Source of the DNA: an uncultured Gammaproteobacteria bacterium
GTDB lineage: Bacteria > Pseudomonadota > Gammaproteobacteria > Pseudomonadales > Pseudohongiellaceae
NCBI GenBank assembly: GCA_903876785.1
Contig: CAIRBI010000124.1
Location: forward strand, 1-33,609
Reading direction: 5' to 3'
Length of the DNA stretch: 33,609 nucleotides
Under the pieces are notes generated by a model. It worked only from the letters and a program-made list of their open reading frames with translations. It ran no database searches and was not told the DNA's origin. Of this stretch, positions 6,258-13,345 are shown one piece after another; position 1 is the stretch's first letter; each line of letters opens with the position of its first letter. A program made the translations under genes and the position numbers.

Positions 6258-7445
6258 TTAGGCTTTTTCGCGTAGTTCGTCCAGATAATCCCCCCACCTC
6301 TGCATCATCTCCTTCCTTTGCTTGAGGTGCCTGGTGCGGTTGTACGCCCGCCCATTGGCATCCCTCACCGCATGCGCCAGCTGTTGCTCAATCCACTCCA
6401 CAGGCACCTCCAGCACCTCGTCCAGCAGCGTTCTGGCCATGGCGCGAAAACCGTGGGGCGTCATCTGCTCGTTGGTGTACCCGATATTGCGCAGCGCTGT
6501 GCGCACGCCGTTCTCGCTGAGTGGGCGGCTGGCACCACGTGCACTCGGGAAAATGTAGAGGCTGCGGGCAGTAATGGGCTGCAGGTCTTTCAAAATCTCA
6601 ATGGCCTGCCGGCACAGAGGAATGATGTGAGGCTGGCCCATCTTCATCTTGTGGCCGGGGATCTCGATGTGACTTTCCTCCCAGTTCACTTCGCTCCACT
6701 CCAGGTGGCGCAGTTCGCCAGGCCGGCAGAAGAGCAGAGGGGACAGCTTCATAGCGGCATGGACCACAGGGGTGCCGTTATATTGATCGATTGAGACCAG
6801 AAGCTTTGCCACTTCCTTTGGGGTGGTAATTGAGGCGAAGTGATTGGTTTTGGTTGTTTTCAGGGCGCCTTTAAGATCGGCGCTGATGTCGCGCTCAACA
6901 CGTCCGGTGGCTACTGCATAGCGGTAGATCAGGCCGACATACTGCATCGCCCGGTGCGCTGTCTCAATGGCGCCACGATCTTCAACACGGCGCACTGTTT
7001 TCAGTAGATCAACTGGAGTGATTTCGTCTATTGGACGGCTCCCCAGCCATGGAAAAAGATCTTTGTGCAGCAGCTTGAGCAGGCGCTTGTCATTGCCTTC
7101 CGACGTCTCGCCGCGCCTACTTAACCACTCGTTAGCAACGACCTCGAAGCTATTGGAACTGGCTGCCTGCTTGGCTGCTTTGACGGCGCGTTTGTTGTCC
7201 ATGGGATCGATGCCATTGGCCAGTAGGGCGCGAGCGGCGTCACGCTTGCCTCTGGCGCTTGTAAGTGTTGTGTCGGGATACACGCCAAGGGCCATTAATT
7301 TTTCTTTGTTGTCGATACGGTATTTTAGGCGCCAGTATTTGCCGCCAGACGGCTTGACTAGTAAGTGCAGCCCTTTTTCGTCGGAAAGCTTGTAGTTTTT
7401 GTCAGTGGGTTTGGCGGTTCTGACTTTCAAATCGGAGAGTGACAT
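6258..7445 (-). CDS. int: tyrosine site-specific integrase, P4/DUF4102 family
   Basis: A 395-aa integrase from the ATG at 7445 (MSLSDLKVRTAKPTDKNYKL), the usual start of this family; a longer frame to 7559 adds a proline-rich tail encoded by the GGGGTAC operator DNA and is unlikely. Residues about 1-90 are the arm-binding DUF4102 domain, about 100-190 the core-binding SAM-like domain, and about 205-385 the catalytic domain with R241 (CRPGEL), H331 and R334 (HGFR), H358 (LAH) and nucleophile Y368 (AYNRT). It recombines the element with the 3' end of the tRNA gene that lies about 175 nt upstream on the same strand, the standard layout for tRNA-targeting elements. All catalytic residues are present, so it looks functional. 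Confidence 0.93.
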   Translation of the reverse strand: MSLSDLKVRTAKPTDKNYKLSDEKGLHLLVKPSGGKYWRLKYRIDNKEKLMALGVYPDTTLTSARGKRDAARALLANGIDPMDNKRAVKAAKQAASSNSFEVVANEWLSRRGETSEGNDKRLLKLLHKDLFPWLGSRPIDEITPVDLLKTVRRVEDRGAIETAHRAMQYVGLIYRYAVATGRVERDISADLKGALKTTKTNHFASITTPKEVAKLLVSIDQYNGTPVVHAAMKLSPLLFCRPGELRHLEWSEVNWEESHIEIPGHKMKMGQPHIIPLCRQAIEILKDLQPITARSLYIFPSARGASRPLSENGVRTALRNIGYTNEQMTPHGFRAMARTLLDEVLEVPVEWIEQQLAHAVRDANGRAYNRTRHLKQRKEMMQRWGDYLDELREKA

Positions 7446-7458
7446 AGGGACCCCAGTT

Positions 7459-7529
7459 GGGGGTACTTCCCTTGGGGTGTTCAGGTACCCCCAGGGAAAT
7501 ACCCCCGGACATGTCGGATTTAGGGGTAC
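7459..7529. promoter_or_regulatory. four GGGGTA(C) boxes upstream of int (operator cluster)
   Basis: GGGGGTAC at 7459-7466, the inverted form GTACCCCC at 7485-7492, ATACCCCC at 7499-7506, and GGGGTAC at 7523-7529. The first pair and the second pair each face in opposite directions. The cluster lies between the tRNA and the integrase start. Likely binding sites for AlpA or the integrase arm domain (inference). Confidence 0.5.
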
Positions 7530-7619
7530 ATAGTAGGACGCCACTGGACGAACTATCAAGCATTACTTAATGAATTTATTGAGGTTTTGGAAGGCTTCGG
7601 ACGTTGCTGGAAGAGTGTT

Positions 7620-7696
7620 TGGTGCCCCGGGCAGGATTTGAACCTGCGACCTGTCCCTTAGGAGGGGACCGCGCTATCCAGCTGTGCCACCGGAGC
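7620..7696 (-). tRNA. tRNA-Arg (anticodon CCU)
   Basis: A 77-nt cloverleaf on the minus strand: acceptor GCTCCGG pairs with CCGGGGC (one T-G pair), the T arm contains GGTTCAAATCC, and the anticodon stem GTCCC/GGGAC encloses the loop CTCCTAA, giving anticodon CCU. The CCA end is encoded (7622-7620). The gene is intact although an element is inserted at its 3' end, as expected when the element restores the tRNA tail. The matching att copy at the other end of the element is not in the window. Confidence 0.97.
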
Positions 7697-7743
7697 ATGG
7701 GTGGAGGTACTGCGAAAAGTCTGGCTGTCTGGACAGCGCGCGG

Positions 7744-7749
7744 AGTATA
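7744..7749 (-). promoter_or_regulatory. -10 element of the tRNA-Arg promoter
   Basis: Minus-strand TGCTATACT includes a TATACT -10, followed by a GC-rich CCGCGCGC discriminator typical of stable-RNA promoters under stringent control. No good -35 is visible. Start expected near 7737, about 40 nt before the tRNA. Confidence 0.5.
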
Positions 7750-7780
7750 GCACGGCAAATTGGGCGGGGAGGAGGGGAGT

Positions 7781-7847
7781 TGTGGGAGCGGGCCTGCCCG
7801 CGATTAATCTCAACGCGCGTTCGATCGCGAGCAGGCCCGCTCCCACA
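7781..7847. repeat. REP inverted pair (Pseudomonas-type)
   Basis: Two 24-bp arms, 7781-7804 and 7824-7847, are inverted copies with one mismatch; they start TGTGGGAGCGGGCCTG and end CGCGAT, with 19 nt between. The same family occurs again at 9960-10025. Such elements are spread by REP-associated tyrosine transposases; none is in the window. It lies between the tRNA promoter and the end of the AP2-like gene. Confidence 0.88.
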
Positions 7848-7885
7848 GGTCAGGTTTGCACAGAGTAAGGTTGTACAGGGTAAGG

Positions 7886-8323
7886 TCAGGCGCTGATCTT
7901 GTTGTTTTCCACTTCGGCACGGCGGCGCTGGATGGCCATGGTGCGGGCTTTCTTGTCGCCGTACTTGTTGATGGAGAAGTAGGCATTGCGCTGGCGGCGC
8001 ACGCCGTCGGTGTTTTCCTGCCAGGTAGCAACCCAGGCGTGATCGCTTTCGGAGTAGCTGACGCCGATTTCACCGGAGGAATTCAATGGGGATACTTTGC
8101 GCGGGCTGAATTTGGTGAAGGGCCAGTTATCGCCGTAGATCTTCTTGCCTTCTTCGTCGCGCTTCTTCATCGCGGCCTTGATGGCCTTGTCCTTGCCGCC
8201 GTATTTCTTGAAGGGGAAGGATTCCTGGAAGCTTTTGTTGTCGTATTTGATACGCACCCAAGCGCAATTGGTGCCGCGGGACTCAATGATGCTGATGTGA
8301 TGAAGCGGATCCAGTTTCTTCAC
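7886..8323 (-). CDS. AP2-like domain protein, two tandem repeats
   Basis: A 145-aa basic protein. Residues about 8-55 and about 80-140 each have the plan of an AP2 DNA-binding module: three short strands ending in an aromatic (CAWVRIKYDNKSFQESFPFKKYG; IGVSYSESDHAWVATWQENT...), then a lysine/arginine-rich helix (DKAIKAAMKKRDEE; DKKARTMAIQRRRAE). Bacterial AP2 domains are otherwise known mainly in phage homing nucleases and integrases, but no nuclease motif is seen here, so a free-standing DNA-binding protein is likely. The start is GTG at 8323, with AAGGAGAGAG just upstream, one of the strongest ribosome sites in the window. It follows the 79-aa gene by 47 nt, probably in one operon. Targets are unknown. 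Confidence 0.65.
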   Translation of the reverse strand: MKKLDPLHHISIIESRGTNCAWVRIKYDNKSFQESFPFKKYGGKDKAIKAAMKKRDEEGKKIYGDNWPFTKFSPRKVSPLNSSGEIGVSYSESDHAWVATWQENTDGVRRQRNAYFSINKYGDKKARTMAIQRRRAEVENNKISA

Positions 8324-8370
8324 AAAACTCTCTCCTTGGATTCAAAATCACTATTAACGTATTGATGCGC

Positions 8371-8610
8371 TTACAGGCGCTCACCCATGTGACAGGCCAT
8401 ATGCTGAATCACGCCCGGCTTTTGACAGGCGATCTTCGCAATCTTGTATTCGTAATCTTTCGCTGCCGGGTCCAGGCCTACTGCTTCGCCGATGGCCGCA
8501 CTCATGTCAGCCTCAGCAGCCTGCCGGGTCAGATAGGGCCCGGAGATGTTCACCTGCAAAGTCGGTTCATTGGGCGCCGTAGCGACAATGTAAAAATTTT
8601 CTGCGTTCAT
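8371..8610 (-). CDS. small hypothetical protein
   Basis: A 79-aa frame from an ATG at 8610. It reads as a compact alpha/beta protein: strand NFYIVATAPNEPTLQVNISGPY, a helix with RQAAEADMSAAIGEAVGL, a lysine-rich segment, and a tail with cysteines at about 62 and 73 and HMACHMGERL. No signal peptide or membrane segment. I do not recognise a family. Same strand as the AP2-like gene and 47 nt before it. A weak AGAAG precedes the start. Confidence 0.55.
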   Translation of the reverse strand: MNAENFYIVATAPNEPTLQVNISGPYLTRQAAEADMSAAIGEAVGLDPAAKDYEYKIAKIACQKPGVIQHMACHMGERL

Positions 8611-8888
8611 TGCTTCTAATGTGCTGATCGCGGCAGGATTCAGGGCTTGTGCCGTCGATCAGATAATTCTCCTTCGGAAATGAGAACGGGAATGTGCCTG
8701 TTTTCTTACCCGTTGGTCCGGAAATATCTCCTTGACATGGCGCACATTATCCTGCTTTCAGCTGGATGTTGATAGCCCTAAATAGTGAAGAAAGCGCCGG
8801 AAGCTGTAATTTGGCAGGCACTGGCATAGAATCGGCGCCGCGCAGGTCTTTTTGGCAAGCCCCCCATTTCGTCATTTGCGAGTGCTCC

Positions 8889-9878
8889 ATGCTTGATACA
8901 CGTCCACTTCTGATTCAAACCGATGCCGGCCCCACAGTGACTTCGGATTTTCCCCGGTTGCGGCGCAGTGCGGTGACGACTCTGCAGGTGAATCTGGGCT
9001 ATCTGTGCAACCTCAGCTGTACCCACTGCCACGTCAATGCCGGGCCGAAACGCACGGAATTGATGGATGCCGCGACGGTGGAGCTGGTGCTGGACTATCT
9101 GCGCCTGCATAACATCCGCACACTGGATATGACTGGCGGTGCCCCCGAGATGAACCCGCATTTCCGCCATCTGGTGACGCATGCGCGTCTGCTGGGGGTT
9201 GAGGTCATCGATCGCTGCAACCTGACTATTCTGGGCGAGCCGGGCTATGAGGACATGGCGGAGTTTCTGGCGCAGCAGCAGGTGGTGATCACAGCCTCGC
9301 TGCCCTGTTATCTGGAGCAGAATGTCGAGAAGCAGCGCGGCAAGGGCGTCTATGGCGAGAGTATCCGCGCGCTCAAGCGCCTCAACGCGCTAGGCTATGG
9401 GCGCGATCCGGCGCTGCAGCTGAATCTCGTCTACAACCCCGACGGCCTGAGCCTGCCTCCCGCCCAGCAGGGGCTGGAGGCGGCCTACAAGCGCGAGCTG
9501 CTCGCCACCCATGGCATCGTGTTCAATCAGCTGTTCACGATTACCAACATGCCCATCAGCCGCTTCGGCGGGATGTTGCTGGCCAAGGGGCTGTATCAGG
9601 AATACATGGATATCCTGCGCCACAATTACTCGGCGGCGAATCTGGCGACGGTGATGTGCAGGACGCTGATCAGCGTCGACTATCAGGGCTTCGTCTACGA
9701 TTGCGACTTCAACCAGATGCTGCAATTGCCGCTGATCGTCAGCGACCGCGCGCCGCGTCCGCACTTGGCCGATATCCTGCGGCAGGATCTTGCCGGCAAC
9801 CCCATCGCCACGGCCGACCACTGCTACGGCTGCACGGCCGGGCAGGGCAGCAGCTGTGGCGGCGCGCTCAGTGACTGA
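8889..9878 (+). CDS. arsS: ArsS-like radical SAM protein (rSAM/selenodomain, TIGR04167-type)
   Basis: A 329-aa radical SAM enzyme. The [4Fe-4S]-binding motif is CNLSCTHC (C40, C44, C47), followed by the DMTGGAPEMNPHF stretch of the SAM site. The C-terminus has the family's second cysteine set: YDCDFNQM, then HCYGCTAGQGSSCGGAL. Members of this family (arsenosugar biosynthesis ArsS) make 5'-deoxyadenosyl-arsenic sugars from dimethylarsenite; others in the family are of unknown use. Some relatives carry selenocysteine here; this one has cysteines. The ATG at 8889 is chosen because the conserved protein starts there; an extension to 8766 has no family support. The next two genes are the usual partners. 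Cysteine placement is seen; the arsenic role is from the family. Confidence 0.85.
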   Translation: MLDTRPLLIQTDAGPTVTSDFPRLRRSAVTTLQVNLGYLCNLSCTHCHVNAGPKRTELMDAATVELVLDYLRLHNIRTLDMTGGAPEMNPHFRHLVTHARLLGVEVIDRCNLTILGEPGYEDMAEFLAQQQVVITASLPCYLEQNVEKQRGKGVYGESIRALKRLNALGYGRDPALQLNLVYNPDGLSLPPAQQGLEAAYKRELLATHGIVFNQLFTITNMPISRFGGMLLAKGLYQEYMDILRHNYSAANLATVMCRTLISVDYQGFVYDCDFNQMLQLPLIVSDRAPRPHLADILRQDLAGNPIATADHCYGCTAGQGSSCGGALSD

Positions 9879-10734
9879 TTCCCGCAAACGCATCAGCATC
9901 ATCATTCCCGTGTTGAACGAAGAGGACGCGCTGCGGCGTCATCTGCCACTACTGCAGGCTGTGGGAGCGGGCCTTGCCCGCGATGCTTTTCCAGCGCTAG
10001 ATCGCGGGCAAGGCCCGCTCCCACAAGGCGATTTGCAGGCACAGGGCGATTTGCAGGCACAAGGCGATTTGCAGGCACAAGGCAATTTGCAAGCACAGGG
10101 CGATTCGCAGACGCAGGTGCGCCCAGAGATCATCGTCGTCGATGGCGGCAGCCGTGACGGGAGCCGTGCAGCCTGCGAGGGCCTTGTGGACCACTTCCTC
10201 ACCAGCGCGCCGGGCCGTGCGCGCCAGATGAATGCCGGGGCGGCGGTGGCCAATGGCGAGATTCTGCTGTTCCTGCATATCGATACGCTGCTTCCCGATG
10301 ACGCGCTGACGCTGCTTCAGGAGCATCTCTCCCGTGTCACTGCCTTCTGGGGCCGCTTCGACGTTCGTCTGAGCGGCACGCGTCCGGCGTTCCGCTGCAT
10401 CGAGTACTTCATGAATCTGCGCTCCCGCGTCTCCGGGGTGGCCACTGGCGATCAGGCGATTTTCGTGCGTCGCGCGGTGTTCGAGCGGGTCGGTGGTTTT
10501 CCCGATCTGCCGCTGATGGAGGATGTGGCGTTGAGCAAGACGCTGCGTCGCCTCGCGCCTCCCGTCTGCCTGCGCGCCAGAGTCGTCACCTCCAGCCGAC
10601 GCTGGGAGCAACATGGCGTGGCGCGCACCGTACTGCTCATGTGGTGGTTGCGCATGTTGTATGTACTGGGAGTTGCCCCTGCCGTGTTGCATGCAAGGTA
10701 CTATAAAAAAGACTATAAAAAGAAAATTAACTAA
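9871..10734 (+). CDS. GT-A glycosyltransferase, TIGR04283 type, with a REP/VNTR insertion
   Basis: A family-2 glycosyltransferase linked to rSAM/selenodomain loci. ISIIIPVLNEEDAL (8-21) and EIIVVDGGSRDGS (about 86-98) are the two nucleotide-binding strands, FLHIDTLLP the DxD-equivalent, and EDVALSK the acceptor-side acidic motif. These two strands are normally a short loop apart. Here about 52 residues (31-82) are inserted, encoded by a perfect REP pair (9960-10025) and five 18-bp repeats (10026-10115), 156 bp in all, so the frame is kept. The insert reads VGAGLARDAF..., then QGDLQA repeated. GTG at 9871 overlaps the arsS stop by 8 nt and gives about 287 aa; a farther ATG at 9790 would lie deep in arsS. 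The lysine-rich AT-rich tail is unusual. Whether the enzyme still folds is unknown. Confidence 0.82.
   Translation: MTDSRKRISIIIPVLNEEDALRRHLPLLQAVGAGLARDAFPALDRGQGPLPQGDLQAQGDLQAQGDLQAQGNLQAQGDSQTQVRPEIIVVDGGSRDGSRAACEGLVDHFLTSAPGRARQMNAGAAVANGEILLFLHIDTLLPDDALTLLQEHLSRVTAFWGRFDVRLSGTRPAFRCIEYFMNLRSRVSGVATGDQAIFVRRAVFERVGGFPDLPLMEDVALSKTLRRLAPPVCLRARVVTSSRRWEQHGVARTVLLMWWLRMLYVLGVAPAVLHARYYKKDYKKKIN
9960..10025. repeat. perfect REP inverted pair inside a coding region
   Basis: Arms 9960-9984 and 10001-10025 are exact 25-bp inverted copies (TGTGGGAGCGGGCCTTGCC... outward), 16 nt apart. Same family as 7781-7847. REP pairs normally sit between genes; this one lies within the glycosyltransferase reading frame. 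Confidence 0.92.
10026..10115. repeat. five tandem 18-bp repeats, in frame
   Basis: Units at 10026, 10044, 10062, 10080 and 10098, consensus RGGCGATTTGCAGGCACA, with the fourth and fifth copies diverged. They encode a six-residue repeat QGDLQA. They start exactly where the REP arm ends. Copy number may vary between strains. Confidence 0.92.
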
Positions 10735-10747
10735 GTGAACTATTCAT

Positions 10748-11473
10748 TTGAATAATAAAGATAAAAACGAATTCGAATTCTCCGCGTCCGTGCTGGCCGT
10801 GTTCGCCAAAGAGCCACGCCTCGGCGAGGTGAAGACACGTCTGCAACCCCTGTTGGGGGCTGGGCGGGCGCTGGCATTGCATGAAACGCTGATCCGTTAT
10901 GTGTTCGGCAACCTGCAGAGCGCGCGGCTGTGTTCAGCCGAGTTCTGGGTGGCAAAGTCGCCTTCCTCTTCCAATCAGGATTCTCACGAAGTGTTCCTAT
11001 CTCTTTGTAATAAAAGCGATATTTATATTCAATCCGGATCGGATCTCGGCGCCCGCATGCGCCATGCCGTCGAGCACGCCTGGTCCCGTGCCGCAAGCGT
11101 GGAGAATGTGGTTCTGGTGGGAGCGGACTGTCCGTCGGTAGATGCGGAGTACCTGCGCGAGGCATTGACGCTGCTGGAAGGTGGCGCGTCGGTGGTGCTC
11201 GGCCCCGCAGACGATGGTGGTTATGTGCTGCTGGGCTTGCGCAAGGGGCCTTGCAGCGCAGCACAGTGCGATGCGATCTTCGGGTTGACTGCGAGTGGCA
11301 CTGGGCTGCCTGACGAATTGCCCTGGGGAACTGAACGCGTGCTGGAAGTGACCCGCGACAGACTGCGCCGGGCCGGGTTGACATGGGTTGAGCTGGAGCC
11401 CCGCTGGGACGTGGATCGCCCGGAGGATCTGCCCCGCCTGGCGACACTGCGACCGCGGTTTCCACTCGGTTGA
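10748..11473 (+). CDS. TIGR04282-type nucleotidyl/glycosyltransferase-like protein (DUF2064)
   Basis: A 241-aa GT-A/nucleotidyltransferase-fold protein of the kind named rSAM/selenodomain-associated transferase 1. LAVFAKEPRLGEVKTRLQP (about 15-33) is the nucleotide-binding N-terminus, GADCPSVDAEYL (about 127-138) the metal-site region, and LGPADDGGYVLLGL (about 155-168) the family signature. It is expected to work with the other two genes in making a sugar-linked product. The start is a TTG with a poor ribosome site, just after the AT-rich end of the preceding gene; a start near 10790 is possible. About 40 residues (SSSNQDSHEVFLSLCNKSD) come from an AT-rich patch at 10985-11035 unlike its surroundings. 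The gene converges on flgZ with only 22 nt between stops. Confidence 0.8.
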   Translation: MNNKDKNEFEFSASVLAVFAKEPRLGEVKTRLQPLLGAGRALALHETLIRYVFGNLQSARLCSAEFWVAKSPSSSNQDSHEVFLSLCNKSDIYIQSGSDLGARMRHAVEHAWSRAASVENVVLVGADCPSVDAEYLREALTLLEGGASVVLGPADDGGYVLLGLRKGPCSAAQCDAIFGLTASGTGLPDELPWGTERVLEVTRDRLRRAGLTWVELEPRWDVDRPEDLPRLATLRPRFPLG

Positions 11474-11495
11474 TCCGCTGCCGAGAGGGCCGGTA

Positions 11496-12209
11496 TCAGG
11501 CCATCCCCTCCCGCTGCAAGAAGGTGACAAAGCGGCTGATGACCAGCTGGGTCGGGCGTTCCAGGTCGACAAAGCGGCAGCCACAAATGGTCAGGTCGCG
11601 TCCCTTGTTGTATTCGGAGTAGACGATCTCCAAATGACACTCCAGATTCTGCTCCTGCGCCTGGATGCGAATCAGCGTGTCGAAACGTTCCTTGACTTGC
11701 AGGTCCGGGGCAACCATGCCGGGGAAGGCGACCCGGATGCCGGTCGCGGACATATTGATGATCTTGCCATGCATAGCCTCTTCGCGCTCGCCGTTGCTGC
11801 AGGTGGCCACCGCCATCATGCTGCCTGGCACCATGGCCCGAAAGGCTCCACGGCGCTGCAGATACAAGAGCTTGGCCGGGAAGGGGATCAGGTAGTAGAG
11901 GCCGGAGTCGTTGCTGAGCGTGCGCACAGACTTCAGATCCTTGGCGTGCACCTTGATGCCGTTGAGGCTGGCGCGAATGCTGAAAGTGATGCCTTCTTCG
12001 ACCTTGCGGTGGCCGTCGCGTGGGGTGACTTCATCGAGCAGGAACACGCGCTCCTTCAGATTGGCCTCGAGCACCATCGTGTTATAGAGTTGGGCGCCGT
12101 TATCAAACTGCACGTTGACGCTGCTGCGCTCTGTTTGCAGTGCGCGCAGTACGCCAAATATGTCACCAGCACCATAGTAATAGCGGTCCTGGCTGTCGGT
12201 AATTGCCAT
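11496..12209 (-). CDS. flgZ: flagellar brake protein, YcgR/FlgZ type (c-di-GMP receptor)
   Basis: A 237-aa two-domain protein. Residues about 1-105 are the YcgR N-terminal domain; about 115-230 is the PilZ domain with the c-di-GMP motifs RxxxR (R120-GAF-R124 after YLQR) and NxSxxG (NMSATG, 152-157). When c-di-GMP rises, such proteins bind the flagellar motor and slow swimming. Both binding motifs are intact. The start is ATG at 12209; a longer in-frame extension overlaps flgN and is not typical. It follows flgN by 31 nt, giving flgM-flgN-flgZ, the order known from Pseudomonas, and would share the sigma28 promoter before flgM. Confidence 0.9.
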   Translation of the reverse strand: MAITDSQDRYYYGAGDIFGVLRALQTERSSVNVQFDNGAQLYNTMVLEANLKERVFLLDEVTPRDGHRKVEEGITFSIRASLNGIKVHAKDLKSVRTLSNDSGLYYLIPFPAKLLYLQRRGAFRAMVPGSMMAVATCSNGEREEAMHGKIINMSATGIRVAFPGMVAPDLQVKERFDTLIRIQAQEQNLECHLEIVYSEYNKGRDLTICGCRFVDLERPTQLVISRFVTFLQREGMA

Positions 12210-12240
12210 GTATGCTTCTGGTCTTCTTTTCAGGTCCCGG

Positions 12241-12702
12241 TCAGGCCTTTGCCAAGGCTCTTGTTTCGCTGGTCTTGTTGGTGCCGCCAACGCTGGTGTA
12301 GAGGCTGGATTGCGTCCCCTTGCCGCGCAGTATATCGAGCACGTGTCGTGTGTTCAGCCTGCTGCGATGCACAATGGCGCCGTTGATGTTGGTCAGGGCC
12401 GCACACTGGGCAATCTGTTCACGCAGCTGATCGTAGAGGGTTGCGCCGCGCGGGGATTCCGAGCAGAAACGCCGCATGCCTTTGTTATCCGCCGGATAGC
12501 CATGGAGCACCAGCAGTTTGCGACGGGCCTCGTCGTTCTGTTCAATGTCCGCCAGTACTTCTGCCTTTTCGATCAATGTTCTGCTGAGTGCGCCGATATC
12601 CCTGTTCTCAAGCTGGGTGCGTTCGGCGCTCAGCAAGTTCGCAAGATCGACGGTGTTTTGCAAGTCTTTTTCCAGCAGGTCGTGCAGGGTCAAATCAGCC
12701 AT
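12241..12702 (-). CDS. flgN: flagellar chaperone FlgN
   Basis: A 153-aa mostly helical protein with the FlgN pattern: a long N-terminal coiled-coil (LTLHDLLEKDLQNTVDLANLL), a second helix (LEKAEVLADIEQNDEARR-type), and a polar flexible tail. FlgN holds the hook-filament junction proteins FlgK and FlgL in the cytoplasm before export. Ribosome site TGGAGTG before the ATG. It lies 187 nt after flgM in the same direction; that gap holds no gene I can support. The very large FlgK in this window would be its client. Confidence 0.85.
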   Translation of the reverse strand: MADLTLHDLLEKDLQNTVDLANLLSAERTQLENRDIGALSRTLIEKAEVLADIEQNDEARRKLLVLHGYPADNKGMRRFCSESPRGATLYDQLREQIAQCAALTNINGAIVHRSRLNTRHVLDILRGKGTQSSLYTSVGGTNKTSETRALAKA

Positions 12703-12889
12703 GGTTCACTCCAGTGCCGGGAATTCGTGGCAGTGAAAACGCAAAAACAGCACCCGCGCCAGTGGCGTCGGGTCCTGTAGGTCAATCTGGCGATCTGATT
12801 GTCGGGCAGATGCCAGCGGCGCTGCCGAAGAGCAGGTCTGGCGAACCAGGCGTGCGCATTCAGTCAGCTGTCCAGCGCGGGGTTCCTGT

Positions 12890-13204
12890 TCAGAACTCCG
12901 CTTCGAAGCCGAGAATCTTGTCAGCGATTCGGTCGGGATTGATCTGGTACTGGCCGTTGGCGATCTGGGTGCGGAGCTCGGCCACCCGGACCTTGTCCAC
13001 ATCGGGGAGTTGGCTGATATGAGCCTCAAGACCCTGCAAATCAATCGCCTGCGAGCTGATGTGCACGGTATCACTGCTTCCGGACACTGATGCTCTGTGC
13101 GAACTCGCCGAGCTGATGGAGACGGGCGATGCGCCGTTCGTACCAGCCGTGCGGTTCTCGTTCGGAGTCGGTGTTGCGTTGCTGCCAATAGTGCTTACAG
13201 TCAT
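12890..13204 (-). CDS. flgM: anti-sigma28 factor FlgM
   Basis: A 104-aa protein with an unstructured Ser/Thr/Asn-rich N-terminus (about 1-45) and the conserved sigma28-binding half: VHISSQAIDLQGLEAHIS, then VDKVRVAELRTQIANGQY and INPDRIADKILGFE. FlgM holds FliA inactive until it is exported through the finished hook, which times flagellin expression. AAGG lies 8 nt before the ATG. A sigma28 promoter with a perfect -35 is found about 55 nt upstream, giving the usual autoregulatory loop. First gene of flgM-flgN-flgZ. Confidence 0.92.
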   Translation of the reverse strand: MTVSTIGSNATPTPNENRTAGTNGASPVSISSASSHRASVSGSSDTVHISSQAIDLQGLEAHISQLPDVDKVRVAELRTQIANGQYQINPDRIADKILGFEAEF

Positions 13205-13258
13205 GACATTTACCTTGATTTACTGGGTATTTAAGCATTCGAGCTGCTTACCCTGATG

Positions 13259-13285
13259 TTTACGACCAATAACAAAAAAACTTTA
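13259..13285 (-). promoter_or_regulatory. sigma28 (FliA) promoter of flgM
   Basis: Minus strand TAAAGTTT (13285-13278), 11-nt spacer, GTCGTAAA (13266-13259). The -35 matches the consensus fully and the spacing is exact; the -10 (consensus GCCGATAA) matches at five of eight. Confidence 0.75.
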
Positions 13286-13345
13286 GTAAAACCCTGTCAA
13301 CAAACGTTGGTTCTTTGACGCATTGCCTGAAACCGTGATTTGGCT

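Noticed and set aside
8812-8832. TGGCAGG...TGGCA as a sigma54 promoter before arsS
   Set aside because: The GG and GC are 9 instead of 10 nt apart and the -12 box is poor.
8766-8888. Longer start for the ArsS-like protein
   Set aside because: The extension has no family support; conserved sequence begins at 8889.
9997-10692. Minus-strand frame over the glycosyltransferase with repeated CLQIAL
   Set aside because: The repeat is simply the 18-bp minisatellite read backward; the plus-strand frame holds the conserved motifs.
12706-13188. Minus-strand 160-codon frame overlapping flgM and the flgM-flgN gap
   Set aside because: It is flgM read in a different frame, and its arginine/serine-rich product fits no family.
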